Shown here in pieces: positions 14,475-23,137 of a stretch of 39,595 nt of DNA (the first letter of the stretch is position 1; the number at the start of each line of letters is the position of its first letter). Origin of the DNA: DAOUAE01 sp034433795 (GTDB lineage: Bacteria; Chloroflexota; UBA6077; FW602-bin22; DAOUAE01); contig DAOUAE010000036.1 in the NCBI GenBank assembly GCA_034433795.1, forward strand, positions 1 through 39,595. The letters run 5' to 3'. The translations under genes were made by a program, and so were the position numbers. Below the pieces are notes generated by a model. The model saw only the letters and a program-made list of their open reading frames with translations, ran no database searches and was not told where the DNA came from.

Positions 14475-16595
14475 ATGCAGCGTGACCCATGGTACCGGCG
14501 GGTGCGCCGCTGGGGACAAACCAACATCCGGGAGATCGACCCGCAGCATTACGACATCGCCTGGTGGCAGAGGTACTGGCGGGAGACGGGGATCGAGGGA
14601 GTGGTCCTGAACGCCGGCGGCATCGTCGCCTACTACCCGACCGCCGTGCCCGGCCACCGCCGCTCCCCTTTCCTCGGCGACCGGGACCTCTTCGGCGACC
14701 TGGTGGCCGCCGCCCGGGCGCTGGGGCTGGCGGTGCTGGCTCGGCTGGACTCCAGCCGGACCGGGGCCGATCTTTTCCATGAGCACCCGGATTGGTACGC
14801 CGTGGACCGCCGTGGTCAGGTCTACCGCGACGGCGACCTCTACCTCCTCTGCCCTTCCTCCCCGTATACCCGCACCTATGTGCCCATCATCCTCCGGGAG
14901 ATCATCGACCGCTACGCCGTTGATGGCTTCTTCGACAACAGCTGGAGCGGTCTCAGCCGCGCGCGCGGTCTCTGCTACTGCCCCCACTGCCAACGGTCGT
15001 TTCGGGAGCACTCCGGCCACGATCTGCCCCCCTCGCCTGACTGGCGCGATCCGGTCTTCCGACAGTGGGTTTGCTGGCGGTATGAGCAGTTGCGCGACCT
15101 CTGGCGGTTTTACAACCAGGTCACGCGCGAGGTCGGGGGACCAGATTGTCTCTGGATCGGCAATAACGGTGGCGATCTGGTCGGCCAGTGTCAGTCCGGA
15201 CGCGATTGGCTCCTGCTGGCCCAGGAGACCCCCTTCCTGGTCCTCGACTTCCAGGCCCGGCGTCCTGGTGTCCCGCTCTGGGCCAACGGCGAGATGGGGA
15301 AATTGATCCGGTCGGTGCAGCCCGCCGTCGTCGTTGCGGAAAGCATCGCCCAGTACGCCATGGGCCGTCCCGTCTTTCGTCTCACGGCCCAACCGGAGGC
15401 CGAGATCCGTCTGTGGTTCGCCGAGGCGGTGGCGGGCGGCCTGCGGCCCTGGTGGCACTTCATCGGGGCTCTGCAGGACGACCAGCGTCTGTTCCGGACC
15501 GCCCCCGCGCTTTTCGAGTGGCACCAGCGGACCCAGGAGTACCTGGTCGACCGTGAGCCGGTGGCCTCGATCGGTCTGGTCTGGTCACAGCGCGCGGTTG
15601 ATTTCTACGGACAGGACGACCCGGAGCAGCGCTATCTCGCCCACTGGCGCGGGATGAGCCTGGCGCTGATCTGGGGGCGCCTGCCCTACGAACTGGTGCA
15701 CGTCGACCGCCTGGCAAGCATCGATCCCGCCCGTCACCCGCTGCTCATCCTGCCCAATCTGGCCGCCCTCAGCGACGCCCACTGCCGCGCTTTGCGCTCG
15801 TACGTGGCGAGCGGCGGCAGCCTCCTGGCAACGTTCGAAACAAGTCTCTACAACGAATGGGGGCAGCCACGCCCAGATTTCGCGCTGGCCGATCTTTTCG
15901 GCGCCCACCATCAGGGCGAGACCGTCCAGGACAGCGGGCACAGCTATTTCCGGATAGTCGACCGCACCGGTCTGCCCGCGGCGTTCACGGAGACGACCCT
16001 GTTGCCGTTCGGCGGCAGCTTCTGTCGCACGCGGCCCCACCCGGACGTGGGCACGGGCGTGCCGCTGACCTACGTCCCCCCGTTCCCGCCTTTCCCGCCA
16101 GAACACAGTTACCCGCGAGTGACCGCCACCGATATTCCTCTCCTGTATCTCGCCACCCACGGCTCGAGCCGTGTCGTCTACACACCGACCGATCTGGATC
16201 GTCGGTGCTGGGACTGGCACCACCCCGACCACCTGACGCTGCTGGCCGGGCTCGTCCGGTGGGCGCTCAATCGGCCGCTGCCAGTCCGCGTCGCCGGCCC
16301 CGGCCTGCTCGATCTGCACCCCTACTGGCAGAAGATCGCCGCCGGCGCGCGCAGCATTATTCACCTGGTGAACCTGACCCAGGCGAGCCTCTGGCACCCC
16401 CCAGCCGACGCGCTCACCCCTATCGGCCCGGTGCAGGTGGACATCGCCGTTCCTCCAGGCTACCGCGCCGTCGCCGCCCGCCTGCTGGTCGCCGGCGACC
16501 AGCCACCCCTGGCCACTGTCCCCGGCTACGTCCGGCTGACCATCCCGACCATCCGGGACCACGAGGTGGTGGTGGTCCACTGGCAGGAAGAGTAG
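14475..16595 (+). CDS. Putative glycoside hydrolase (GHL6-type barrel with beta-galactosidase trimerisation-like domain)
   Basis: The product has 706 residues with no signal peptide. The first 340 residues look like a TIM barrel of the hypothetical glycosyl hydrolase 6 type: VVLNAGGIVAYYPT, DGFFDNSW (150-157, with Asp150 and Asp154) and a CYCPHC motif (Cys167, Cys169, Cys172). Residues about 370-590 resemble the flavodoxin-like trimerisation domain of GH42 enzymes (RHPLLILPNLAALSD, RSYVASGGSLLATFETS). The end is a small beta domain. No member of the GHL6 group that I can recall has a well-defined activity. Co-transcription with the importer suggests it cuts the imported saccharide in the cytoplasm. 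An AGGAGG site precedes the ATG. Confidence 0.7.
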   Translation: MQRDPWYRRVRRWGQTNIREIDPQHYDIAWWQRYWRETGIEGVVLNAGGIVAYYPTAVPGHRRSPFLGDRDLFGDLVAAARALGLAVLARLDSSRTGADLFHEHPDWYAVDRRGQVYRDGDLYLLCPSSPYTRTYVPIILREIIDRYAVDGFFDNSWSGLSRARGLCYCPHCQRSFREHSGHDLPPSPDWRDPVFRQWVCWRYEQLRDLWRFYNQVTREVGGPDCLWIGNNGGDLVGQCQSGRDWLLLAQETPFLVLDFQARRPGVPLWANGEMGKLIRSVQPAVVVAESIAQYAMGRPVFRLTAQPEAEIRLWFAEAVAGGLRPWWHFIGALQDDQRLFRTAPALFEWHQRTQEYLVDREPVASIGLVWSQRAVDFYGQDDPEQRYLAHWRGMSLALIWGRLPYELVHVDRLASIDPARHPLLILPNLAALSDAHCRALRSYVASGGSLLATFETSLYNEWGQPRPDFALADLFGAHHQGETVQDSGHSYFRIVDRTGLPAAFTETTLLPFGGSFCRTRPHPDVGTGVPLTYVPPFPPFPPEHSYPRVTATDIPLLYLATHGSSRVVYTPTDLDRRCWDWHHPDHLTLLAGLVRWALNRPLPVRVAGPGLLDLHPYWQKIAAGARSIIHLVNLTQASLWHPPADALTPIGPVQVDIAVPPGYRAVAARLLVAGDQPPLATVPGYVRLTIPTIRDHEVVVVHWQEE

Positions 16596-16656
16596 CCGCA
16601 GGAGGCGCCCGCTCTGGTCACCGGACGTAGAGCGCGTTGCCGCCCCCGCGCCGCGC

Positions 16657-16875
16657 TCAGCCGCGCCCGATCCGGTCGCCGGCCGCATCGAGCAGCGGGC
16701 GCCGCTCGGGGAGCAGAACCTTGGTCAGCGCTTCCAGGAAGTAGTGATCGCCGTGAATAACAGATTCGTCCACGGCGGAATCACGGCGGAAGAGCGAAGG
16801 GGTCCTGGGTGGCATGGCGCAGAATCTCCTACCAGCCCGGCACCTGGACGCTCAGACAGGTGGTGATAAGGACCG
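16657..16875 (-). pseudogene. Remnant of a GH88-type unsaturated glucuronyl hydrolase (C-terminus)
   Basis: On the minus strand, 16815 down to 16657 encodes 52 residues with VDESVIHGDHYFLEALTKVL, close to the C-terminal signature of GH88/GH105 enzymes (a GDYYFLEAL-like run). Just upstream, in another frame and behind a TAG stop, ITTCLSVQVPGW and EILRHATQDPF match the segment that normally precedes it. The coding sense is therefore broken by at least one frameshift and one stop, and the rest of the gene is absent because the SMP-30 gene ends at 16885. It is a decayed tail of a polysaccharide-degradation gene. The identification rests on motif memory only. Confidence 0.5.
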
Positions 16876-16884
16876 TGAGCCGGC

Positions 16885-17787
16885 TCAGACGCCCACCGGA
16901 ATGCCGGGAATGTTCACCCGCAGACGGTAGAGACCGGTCCGGGCGGTGATGTACAGGGTCCGCCAGTCGCTATCGCCCCAGGCCAGGTTGGCCGGCTGTT
17001 CCGGCGGCAGGATACGCCCGAGAAGGTGCCCCTCAGGAGTGTAGACCCAGATGCCGCCGGGGCCGGTGCAGTAGAGGTGCCCCTCGCGGTCCACCTTCAT
17101 CCCATCCGGCGAGCCGGTGTCCGGCGAGGTCATATCGGCGAAGAGGCGGCCGTTGGTCAAAGTGCCGTCGGGCTGGACGTCGAAGGCCCGGATATGCCGG
17201 CGGAACGAGTCGTCGATGTAGAGCACCCGCTCGTCGGGCGAGAAGGCCAGGCCGTTGGGCCGCTCGAAATCGTCGACCAGCAGGACCAGCGTCCCGTCGG
17301 GCCGAAGACAATAGACCCCCTGGAAGGGCAGCTCCTTCCCCTCGCGCTGGTTGGGCAGCCCGTAGGGCGGGTCGGTGAAGAAGATGAGGCCATCCGACCG
17401 CACCACCACGTCGTTGGGGCTGTTGAGCCGCTTCCCCTGATAGTGGCTGGCCAGGACGGTGACCGTGCCGTCGGGCTCGGTCCGGGTGACCCGCCGGGTG
17501 CGGTGCTCGCAGGCGATGAGCCGCCCCTGCCGGTCGAGCGTCAGCCCGTTCGCGTTGCCGCTGGGAGTGCGGAAGGTGGTGACAACCGGCCCCTCGGGGC
17601 GCAGCTCCCAGCGGACGATGCGGTCGCTGGGGATGTCGCTGAACAGCAGATGGTCGCCGCGCCAGACCGGCCCCTCGGTGAAGCGAAAGCCGCAGGCCAC
17701 CCGCTCGATGACGGCGTCGGGCGGGACCAGCCGGCGCAACGCCGGGTCGTAGACCTCGATCCCGATCTCCAGACGGCCTGTCTCCAT
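16885..17787 (-). CDS. SMP-30/gluconolactonase-like lactonase
   Basis: The product has 300 residues. I choose the ATG at 17787 because GGAGGAG lies 7 nt upstream; a longer frame to 17847 has no such site. Six-bladed beta-propeller features of the SMP-30/LRE family are clear: FTEGPVWRGDHLLFSDIPSD (metal-binding Glu near the start), RLNSPNDVVVRSDGLIFFTD (Asn and Asp ligands), and TGSPDGMKVDREGHLYCTGP with the last Asp ligand. Such proteins open sugar lactones (gluconolactone or related) using a divalent cation. No signal peptide. A role beside the sugar importer and hydrolase block, converting an oxidised sugar, is plausible. Confidence 0.9.
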   Translation of the reverse strand: METGRLEIGIEVYDPALRRLVPPDAVIERVACGFRFTEGPVWRGDHLLFSDIPSDRIVRWELRPEGPVVTTFRTPSGNANGLTLDRQGRLIACEHRTRRVTRTEPDGTVTVLASHYQGKRLNSPNDVVVRSDGLIFFTDPPYGLPNQREGKELPFQGVYCLRPDGTLVLLVDDFERPNGLAFSPDERVLYIDDSFRRHIRAFDVQPDGTLTNGRLFADMTSPDTGSPDGMKVDREGHLYCTGPGGIWVYTPEGHLLGRILPPEQPANLAWGDSDWRTLYITARTGLYRLRVNIPGIPVGV

Positions 17788-18075
17788 CACACGCTCCTCC
17801 ACAGTCACACCGGCCCAAACCCACCGGACTCTCTCGCAGCGTAGCACAGCCGCCGGGCCGCGTCAACGCCCACGGCGCCCCGCCCGCCTGTCAAGAGCTC
17901 CCTTCGCCCCTCACCCGGCGTACCCACAAAAAATAAGTGGTCGAGGCGGTAGCCCCCCGAACGGTCCGGTGATAGACTGAAGCTGTCTACCGTGCCATCC
18001 GCCAGGTGCAGACGGGGTCGGCACGCGGCGCACCGGGAGACCACGGTGGTCAGAAAATAAGGAAGGAGAAGAGAG

Positions 18076-19473
18076 ATGCCCGACCTGCGCGCCGTGACCC
18101 TGTCCGGCCGCCCGACGAGCCTGCCGGCGGCGGCCGTCTCGGCTCTGCGCGAGCAGCACCGGGGCCCCGTGCTCACCGCCGACGACGCCTCCTACGACGC
18201 GGTCCGGCGGGTCTGGAACAGCATGTTCGACCGCCGGCCGGCCCTCATCGCCCGCTGTCAGGACACCGGTGATGTGGTGCGCGCCGTCCAGTTCGCCCGG
18301 GACCACGATCTCCTGGTGGCGGTCCGCGGCGGCGGCCACAGTTTCCCCGGCCATTCGGTCTGCCAGGACGGTCTGCTGATCGATCTCTCCCGGCAGAAAG
18401 AGGTCGCCGTCGACCCGGTCCAGCGGCGCGCGCGGGCCGGGGCCGGGCTCCTGTGGGGCGACCTCGACCGGGCCACCCAGGCCTACGGTCTGGCCGTCAC
18501 CGGCGGCCAGGTCTCCCACACCGGCATCGCCGGGCTGACGCTGGGCGGCGGCCTGGGCTGGCTGATGCGCTCCTGCGGCCTGACCTGCGATAACCTGCGG
18601 TCCGCCACGGTGGTCACCGCCGACGCCCAGGTCCTCACCGCCAGCCCGGAGGAGAACGCCGACCTCTTCTGGGCCCTCCGAGGGGGCAGTGGCAACTTCG
18701 GGGTGGTCACCACCTTCGAGTACGCTCTCCATCCGGTCGGTCCGATAGTCCTGGGCGGGCTCATCGCCTACCCCTTCCCGGCCGCCGGCCCGGTCCTGCG
18801 GGCCGCCCGCGAGTACCTGGCCACCGCTCCCGATGAACTGATGATCACGGCCGCCTTCCTGACCACCCCCGATGGCCACCCGGCCCTCGGCCTCGCCCTC
18901 TGCTACAACGGCGACCCGGCGGCCGGCGCCCGGGTCACTGCGCCCCTGCGGCGGTTCGGACCGGTGGCCCGCGAGCAGATCGGTCCCCTGCCCTACACCG
19001 CCGTCCAGACGATGCTGGACGACGCCGCCCCCCACGGCCGCCGCTACTACGGCAAAGCCGGCCTGCTGGCCAGCCTGACCGACCCGGCCATCGAGATCAT
19101 GGCCGAGCACTTCGCCCAGGTCCCCTCGCCTCAGAGCCTGGTCCTCCTGGTCCAGATGGGCGGAGCGGTCGCCCGGGTCCAGCCCACGGCCACCGCCTTC
19201 GTCCACCGCCAGGCCGCCTTTGCCTTCACCATCCTCTCGATCTGGGAGGATCCGGCCGAGGATACGGCCAACATCGCCTGGGCCCGACGGTTCTGGGAAG
19301 ACCTCCAGCCCTTCACCAACCGTGGCGTCTACGTCAACGAACTGGGCGACGAAGGGGAGGAGCGGGTCCACGCCGCCTACGGCCCGGCCTACCCGCGCCT
19401 GGCCGCCCTGAAGGGCCGCTACGACCCGACCAACGTCTTCCGCCTGAACCAGAATATCCGCCCGGTCGACTGA
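18076..19473 (+). CDS. FAD-linked oxidase, berberine-bridge-enzyme type
   Basis: The product has 465 residues. A GGAAGGAG site stands before the ATG. The FAD-binding domain shows VRGGGHSFPGHSVC with His88, the usual site of 8-alpha-histidyl FAD attachment. The second linkage Cys found in bicovalent members would fall near residue 146, in VTGGQVSHTGIAGLTLGGG, but is Val/Ser here, so the cofactor is likely singly linked. The C-terminal BBE motif (YGPAYPRLAALKGRYDPTN) is present. Family members oxidise sugars or alcohols to lactones/ketones with oxygen. A sugar oxidase would feed the divergently encoded SMP-30 lactonase; the 288-bp gap between the two starts would hold both promoters. Confidence 0.88.
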   Translation: MPDLRAVTLSGRPTSLPAAAVSALREQHRGPVLTADDASYDAVRRVWNSMFDRRPALIARCQDTGDVVRAVQFARDHDLLVAVRGGGHSFPGHSVCQDGLLIDLSRQKEVAVDPVQRRARAGAGLLWGDLDRATQAYGLAVTGGQVSHTGIAGLTLGGGLGWLMRSCGLTCDNLRSATVVTADAQVLTASPEENADLFWALRGGSGNFGVVTTFEYALHPVGPIVLGGLIAYPFPAAGPVLRAAREYLATAPDELMITAAFLTTPDGHPALGLALCYNGDPAAGARVTAPLRRFGPVAREQIGPLPYTAVQTMLDDAAPHGRRYYGKAGLLASLTDPAIEIMAEHFAQVPSPQSLVLLVQMGGAVARVQPTATAFVHRQAAFAFTILSIWEDPAEDTANIAWARRFWEDLQPFTNRGVYVNELGDEGEERVHAAYGPAYPRLAALKGRYDPTNVFRLNQNIRPVD

Positions 19474-19546
19474 GCCGGCGCCTGGCCGCCGGTCGCCCGG
19501 TGGAGGCGAGCCGCCCGTGAGGGAGAAGGCACACAACCGGCTTCGC

Positions 19547-20737
19547 TCAGAGGGCCGGCCGCAGGGCGGCGATCAGGCTGTGCAACTGCGCGTGCTTGAG
19601 CAGGCCGTAGTGATAGAAGATCACCTGGTCCACCCCCAGGTCCAGGGCCGCCCGCACCTGGGCCCGGAACTCCGGCGAGCCCGGCCGCTCGGGCAGGATC
19701 GACCACTGGTTGTGGATGAGAGCCACCGGCTGGCCCGACCGGCGGACCAGGTCGCGGACCGCCCGGGCCGCCAGCGGCTCGCGAGCCGGGGACGGCAGGA
19801 TCACGCCGCCGACGACGTCCAGCACCCGCTCCAGCCGCAGACCGTCGCGGGGCCAGCGGTCGGCCCGCCCGTAGACCACGATCCGGGTGCCCGGGCGGGC
19901 GTCGGCCACCGCCTGAGCGATGGCCCGGACCAGCCCGACCACTGTCTCCTCACGGGCCTCAAGAAAGCCAGCGAAGTCGGGATCGCGCGCCACCTGCCGG
20001 GCGATGAACTCCTCGGCCGGCTCGTCGGGGGGTGTGTCGCCCGGCGCCTGGAAGCGCTCCTCGATCTCGGCCACCACCCAGCGCCGCAGCCGCTCCACCG
20101 CCACCCCCCGGTCGGCCGCCCGGCGCTCACAGGCCGGGCAGAAGCAGAGGCTGAGGAGAAAGCGCGTCCAGTCGCTTAAAGCGATGCCGATCCGCTCCCG
20201 CACCCAGCCGTAGGCGAAGTCGGGGAAGCCGATGCCCTCGAGATCGATGAAGGTGAGGGGGAACTGGTCGGCCAGGTCGGCGCAGAGACGGGTGAGATAG
20301 ACCTGGACGTCCGGATTGGCCGGGCAGACGCCGGCGTAGAGGCGGTCGCCGAAGGGCAGCACGCGGGCGCAGTCGGGGTAGGCCCGGGCCAGCCAGGGCT
20401 GGAACAGGCCGATGGTCCAGGCGTTGAGCCGGAGACCGTAGCGGTCCAGCCGCTCGGCCACCGCCGGCCAGGCCCGCAGCACCGCCGTCTCCGGCCAGAG
20501 CTGGGGCAGAATGCGCTCGTAGCGCTCGATCCGGGCGGGGAAGAAGACGGCGCCGGTCTCGGTGTACATCACCCGGCGCCGGGGATTGTGGGGGGCGAGG
20601 GTGGCGATGGCGTGGTAGTTGGCCGCCAGGTCCAGGCCCTGGAAGCCGTGGTCGCGCAGCAGCGCCAGGACCGTGTCCACCCCCTCATCGGCCAGGTCCC
20701 AGGGATAGATCCAGGTCGAGACCCGCACCGCGGTCAT
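19547..20737 (-). CDS. Putative TIM-barrel hydrolase with CxCPxC motif
   Basis: The product has 396 residues, starting at an ATG behind GGAGGGG. It begins RVSTWIYPWDL and has alternating beta/alpha spacing (GFQGLDLAANYH, FIDLEGIGFPDF with Asp165/Glu167), suggesting a (beta/alpha)8 barrel like xylose-isomerase-type or GHL-type proteins. CFCPAC (Cys198, Cys200, Cys203) has the same CxCPxC spacing as CYCPHC in the hydrolase at 14.5 kb, at a comparable place in the barrel. I know no characterised close relative. It lies 9 nt after the alcohol dehydrogenase gene and is surely co-transcribed with it. No signal peptide. Confidence 0.6.
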   Translation of the reverse strand: MTAVRVSTWIYPWDLADEGVDTVLALLRDHGFQGLDLAANYHAIATLAPHNPRRRVMYTETGAVFFPARIERYERILPQLWPETAVLRAWPAVAERLDRYGLRLNAWTIGLFQPWLARAYPDCARVLPFGDRLYAGVCPANPDVQVYLTRLCADLADQFPLTFIDLEGIGFPDFAYGWVRERIGIALSDWTRFLLSLCFCPACERRAADRGVAVERLRRWVVAEIEERFQAPGDTPPDEPAEEFIARQVARDPDFAGFLEAREETVVGLVRAIAQAVADARPGTRIVVYGRADRWPRDGLRLERVLDVVGGVILPSPAREPLAARAVRDLVRRSGQPVALIHNQWSILPERPGSPEFRAQVRAALDLGVDQVIFYHYGLLKHAQLHSLIAALRPAL

Positions 20738-20746
20738 CGCCCCTCC

Positions 20747-21841
20747 TCAGGCGAAGACGAGAATCGCCCGGGCCACCTCGCCGGCGGCCAGGGCCCGGAA
20801 GGCCTCGTTGACCTCCTCCAGCCGGTAGCGATGGGTGATGAGCTCGTCGAGCTTGAGCCGGCCGGCCCGGTAGAGATCGAGCAGACGGGGGAAGTCCAGC
20901 CAGGTCCGGGCCGACCCGTAGGACGACCCGATCACCCGCCGCTCACGGGTCACCAGGAAGGCCGGATCGAGGGGGACCGTCTGGCCGCTCGGCGGCACAC
21001 CGATGAGGACGCAGGTGCCGCCGGGGGCCAGAGCGGCGATGGCCTGGGCCACGGCGCCGGTGTCGCCGACGGCCACGAAGGTGAAGTCGGCCCCCCGGCC
21101 CTGGGTGATCTCCTGGATGGCGGCCACCGGGTCGGTCTGGCGGGCGTTGACGGTGTGGGTCAGGCCGAACTGGCGGGCGTAGGCCAGCTTATGGTCGTGG
21201 ATGTCCACCCCGATGATCGGCCAGGCGCTGGCCAGGGCTCCGCCCTGGACCACGTTCAGCCCGATGCCGCCGACCCCGAAGACGGCCATGCTGGCCCCGG
21301 CCGGCACCTGGGCGGTGTTGAGGACCGCCCCGACGCCGGTCATCACCGAGCAGCCGATGAGGGCCGCCCGGTCGAGAGGGATATCGGGCGGGATGGGGAT
21401 GGCCGAGGAGGCCGGCACCACCGAGTGGGTGGCGAAGGTGGCCACGTGGCCGTAGTGGTAGACCGGCTGGCCGCGCCAGCGCAGGCGAGTGGTGCCGTCG
21501 GCCAGGTGGAAGCGCGGCGGCTTGCGCTCGCAGAGGACCGGCCGTCCCTGGACGCAGAAGCGGCAGCGCCCGCAGGCCGGCGCCCAGGAGAGGATGACGT
21601 GGTCGCCGGGCCGGACGGTCTCGACCCCGGGGCCGACCGCCTCGACGACGCCAGCCCCCTCATCGCCCAGGACGATGGGGGTGAGGATGCCGCTCCAGGA
21701 GCCGTCGGCGGCGTGCAGACAGCTGTGGCAGACGCCGCTGGCCACCAGCCGCACCAGCACCTCGCCGGCCCGCGGGGGGTCGAGATCGACCTCTTCGACG
21801 GTGAGCGGTGCGCCTTGCCGGTGCAGGATCGCCGCGCGCAT
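20747..21841 (-). CDS. Zinc-dependent alcohol dehydrogenase (MDR superfamily)
   Basis: The product has 364 residues from the ATG at 21841, chosen for GGAGGGAG 7 nt upstream over a longer frame. Structural zinc is held by Cys90, Cys93, Cys96 and Cys104 (CGRCRFCVQGRPVLC). Catalytic-zinc ligands are Cys38 (GVCHSC) and Cys164 (LIGCSVMTG), but the usual GHEGAG is GDEGAG, so the expected His is Asp60. The Rossmann motif GVGGIG is at about 189-194, and an Asp follows for NAD preference (IGVDIHDHK). The overall pattern is closest to class III-like/long-chain dehydrogenases. The substrate is unknown; the downstream TIM-barrel gene suggests a sugar or sugar alcohol. Confidence 0.9.
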   Translation of the reverse strand: MRAAILHRQGAPLTVEEVDLDPPRAGEVLVRLVASGVCHSCLHAADGSWSGILTPIVLGDEGAGVVEAVGPGVETVRPGDHVILSWAPACGRCRFCVQGRPVLCERKPPRFHLADGTTRLRWRGQPVYHYGHVATFATHSVVPASSAIPIPPDIPLDRAALIGCSVMTGVGAVLNTAQVPAGASMAVFGVGGIGLNVVQGGALASAWPIIGVDIHDHKLAYARQFGLTHTVNARQTDPVAAIQEITQGRGADFTFVAVGDTGAVAQAIAALAPGGTCVLIGVPPSGQTVPLDPAFLVTRERRVIGSSYGSARTWLDFPRLLDLYRAGRLKLDELITHRYRLEEVNEAFRALAAGEVARAILVFA

Positions 21842-21968
21842 GGTGTCACTCCCTCCGGGTTTTTCACCCGGCCGGTGGAGCCCGACCGGGCCTCTCATCG
21901 TACGCCGGGCGGCCGCCGGGCGCAAGAGGGGCCGGTCCTCCGAGAAGAGCCGTGCCCTCTGACGCGCG

Positions 21969-23039
21969 TCAGGCGACGGCGGTGAGGCGGGGAGCCTGGC
22001 TCAGAATCTCGGCCCCGCTCGCCCGGACGATCAGGACCTCTTCGAGGCGCACGCCGCCCAGCCCGGGGAGGTAGAGGCCGGGCTCGAGGGTGATAATGTC
22101 GCCCTCCTCCAGGACGTCCGGGCTGGTAGGGACCAGCCGGGGGAGGTCGCCCCCCAGCCCCAGCCCGTGGCCGGTGTGGTGCGGCGGGTTCGCGGGGTAG
22201 CCGGCCTCGGCGCAGAGCCGCCGGACCGCGGCGTCGAGGTCCCGGCAGGCCACGCCCGGCCGGACCATGGCCCGGGCCTGCCGCTGGATCTGGTCCACCG
22301 TCTCCACCAGCCGCCACAGCGACGCCGGCGGCTCGCCGATGACAAAGGCCCGGGTGAGATCCCCGAGATAGCCCTGGTAGCGGAGGGCGATGTCGATGTA
22401 GCCGATGGTATCGGGGAGAATGGGGGCCGCGCTGGCCGGGGCGTCGGGGCAGGCCGCCCGTGGCCCGCTCTTGACCTGGGTCGGCCCCATGGTCCCGTCG
22501 GCCCCCAGACGGCGGGCGGCGCCCTCGCAGACCCCGGCGACGCTGAGTTCGCTCACTCCGGCCTGGACCGCCGCGAGGGCCAGGAGCATGGCCTCGTCGG
22601 CGATCCGGGCGGCCTGGCGCAGACAGGCGACCTCGGCCGGCTCTTTACGGCGCCGCAGACGCGGCGAGAGGTCCGGCGCCGGGAGGAAGAGCACCTCGGG
22701 CCGGGCCGCCTGGAGAGCCAGGAGCGTTCGGGCGCTCAGCCCATCCCAGGCCACCCGCCGGAGGCCGCCTTCCCGGAGGAGAGCGGCCAGACGGGCCTCG
22801 GGGGTCTCGGTCAGAGCGTAGGGAACGACCTCGGCGGCGGGGGCGGTCTCGGCGGCGTGCCGGGCGGCCGAGAGGCGCACGAGCAGCCGGGGCGGCCGCC
22901 CCGGCTGGGCGAGGAGAAAGCCGGCCGGCTCGGCGCAGCCGGTGAAGTAGCGGAGGTCGACCGGGCTGGCGCTGAGGTAGGCGTCGGCCTGATGGTCGGC
23001 CAGGGCCCGGGCCAGGCGGGCCAGACGGTCGGCGAACAT
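21969..23039 (-). CDS. M24 family peptidase (Xaa-Pro aminopeptidase/creatinase type)
   Basis: The product has 356 residues from the ATG at 23039 with GGGAGAGGGG directly before it; the open frame extends further upstream but without a ribosome site. The N-terminal 120 residues are the creatinase-like domain (YLSASPVDLRYFTGC). The C-terminal pita-bread domain has all five dinuclear metal ligands: Asp216 (GYIDIAL), Asp227 (GDLTR), His291 (HHTGHGLGL), Glu319 (ITLEPGLY) and Glu333 (GGVRLEEVL). Xaa-Pro dipeptidase/aminopeptidase activity is most likely; creatinase-like activity cannot be excluded. Cytoplasmic. It lies 98 nt after the HAD gene and 127 nt before the dehydrogenase. Confidence 0.9.
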   Translation of the reverse strand: MFADRLARLARALADHQADAYLSASPVDLRYFTGCAEPAGFLLAQPGRPPRLLVRLSAARHAAETAPAAEVVPYALTETPEARLAALLREGGLRRVAWDGLSARTLLALQAARPEVLFLPAPDLSPRLRRRKEPAEVACLRQAARIADEAMLLALAAVQAGVSELSVAGVCEGAARRLGADGTMGPTQVKSGPRAACPDAPASAAPILPDTIGYIDIALRYQGYLGDLTRAFVIGEPPASLWRLVETVDQIQRQARAMVRPGVACRDLDAAVRRLCAEAGYPANPPHHTGHGLGLGGDLPRLVPTSPDVLEEGDIITLEPGLYLPGLGGVRLEEVLIVRASGAEILSQAPRLTAVA

Positions 23040-23137
23040 CCCCTCTCCCGCGCGGTCGGCCCCAGTATACGCGGGCCGGACCGGGTGGCACAAGAGCCGG
23101 CGGCGCCCCCGATCCACGCCAGCGTCCAGGGATGGTT

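Noticed and set aside
17929..17938. T-run on the minus strand as a terminator in the divergent gap
   Set aside because: No stable hairpin precedes it, and both flanking genes point away from it.
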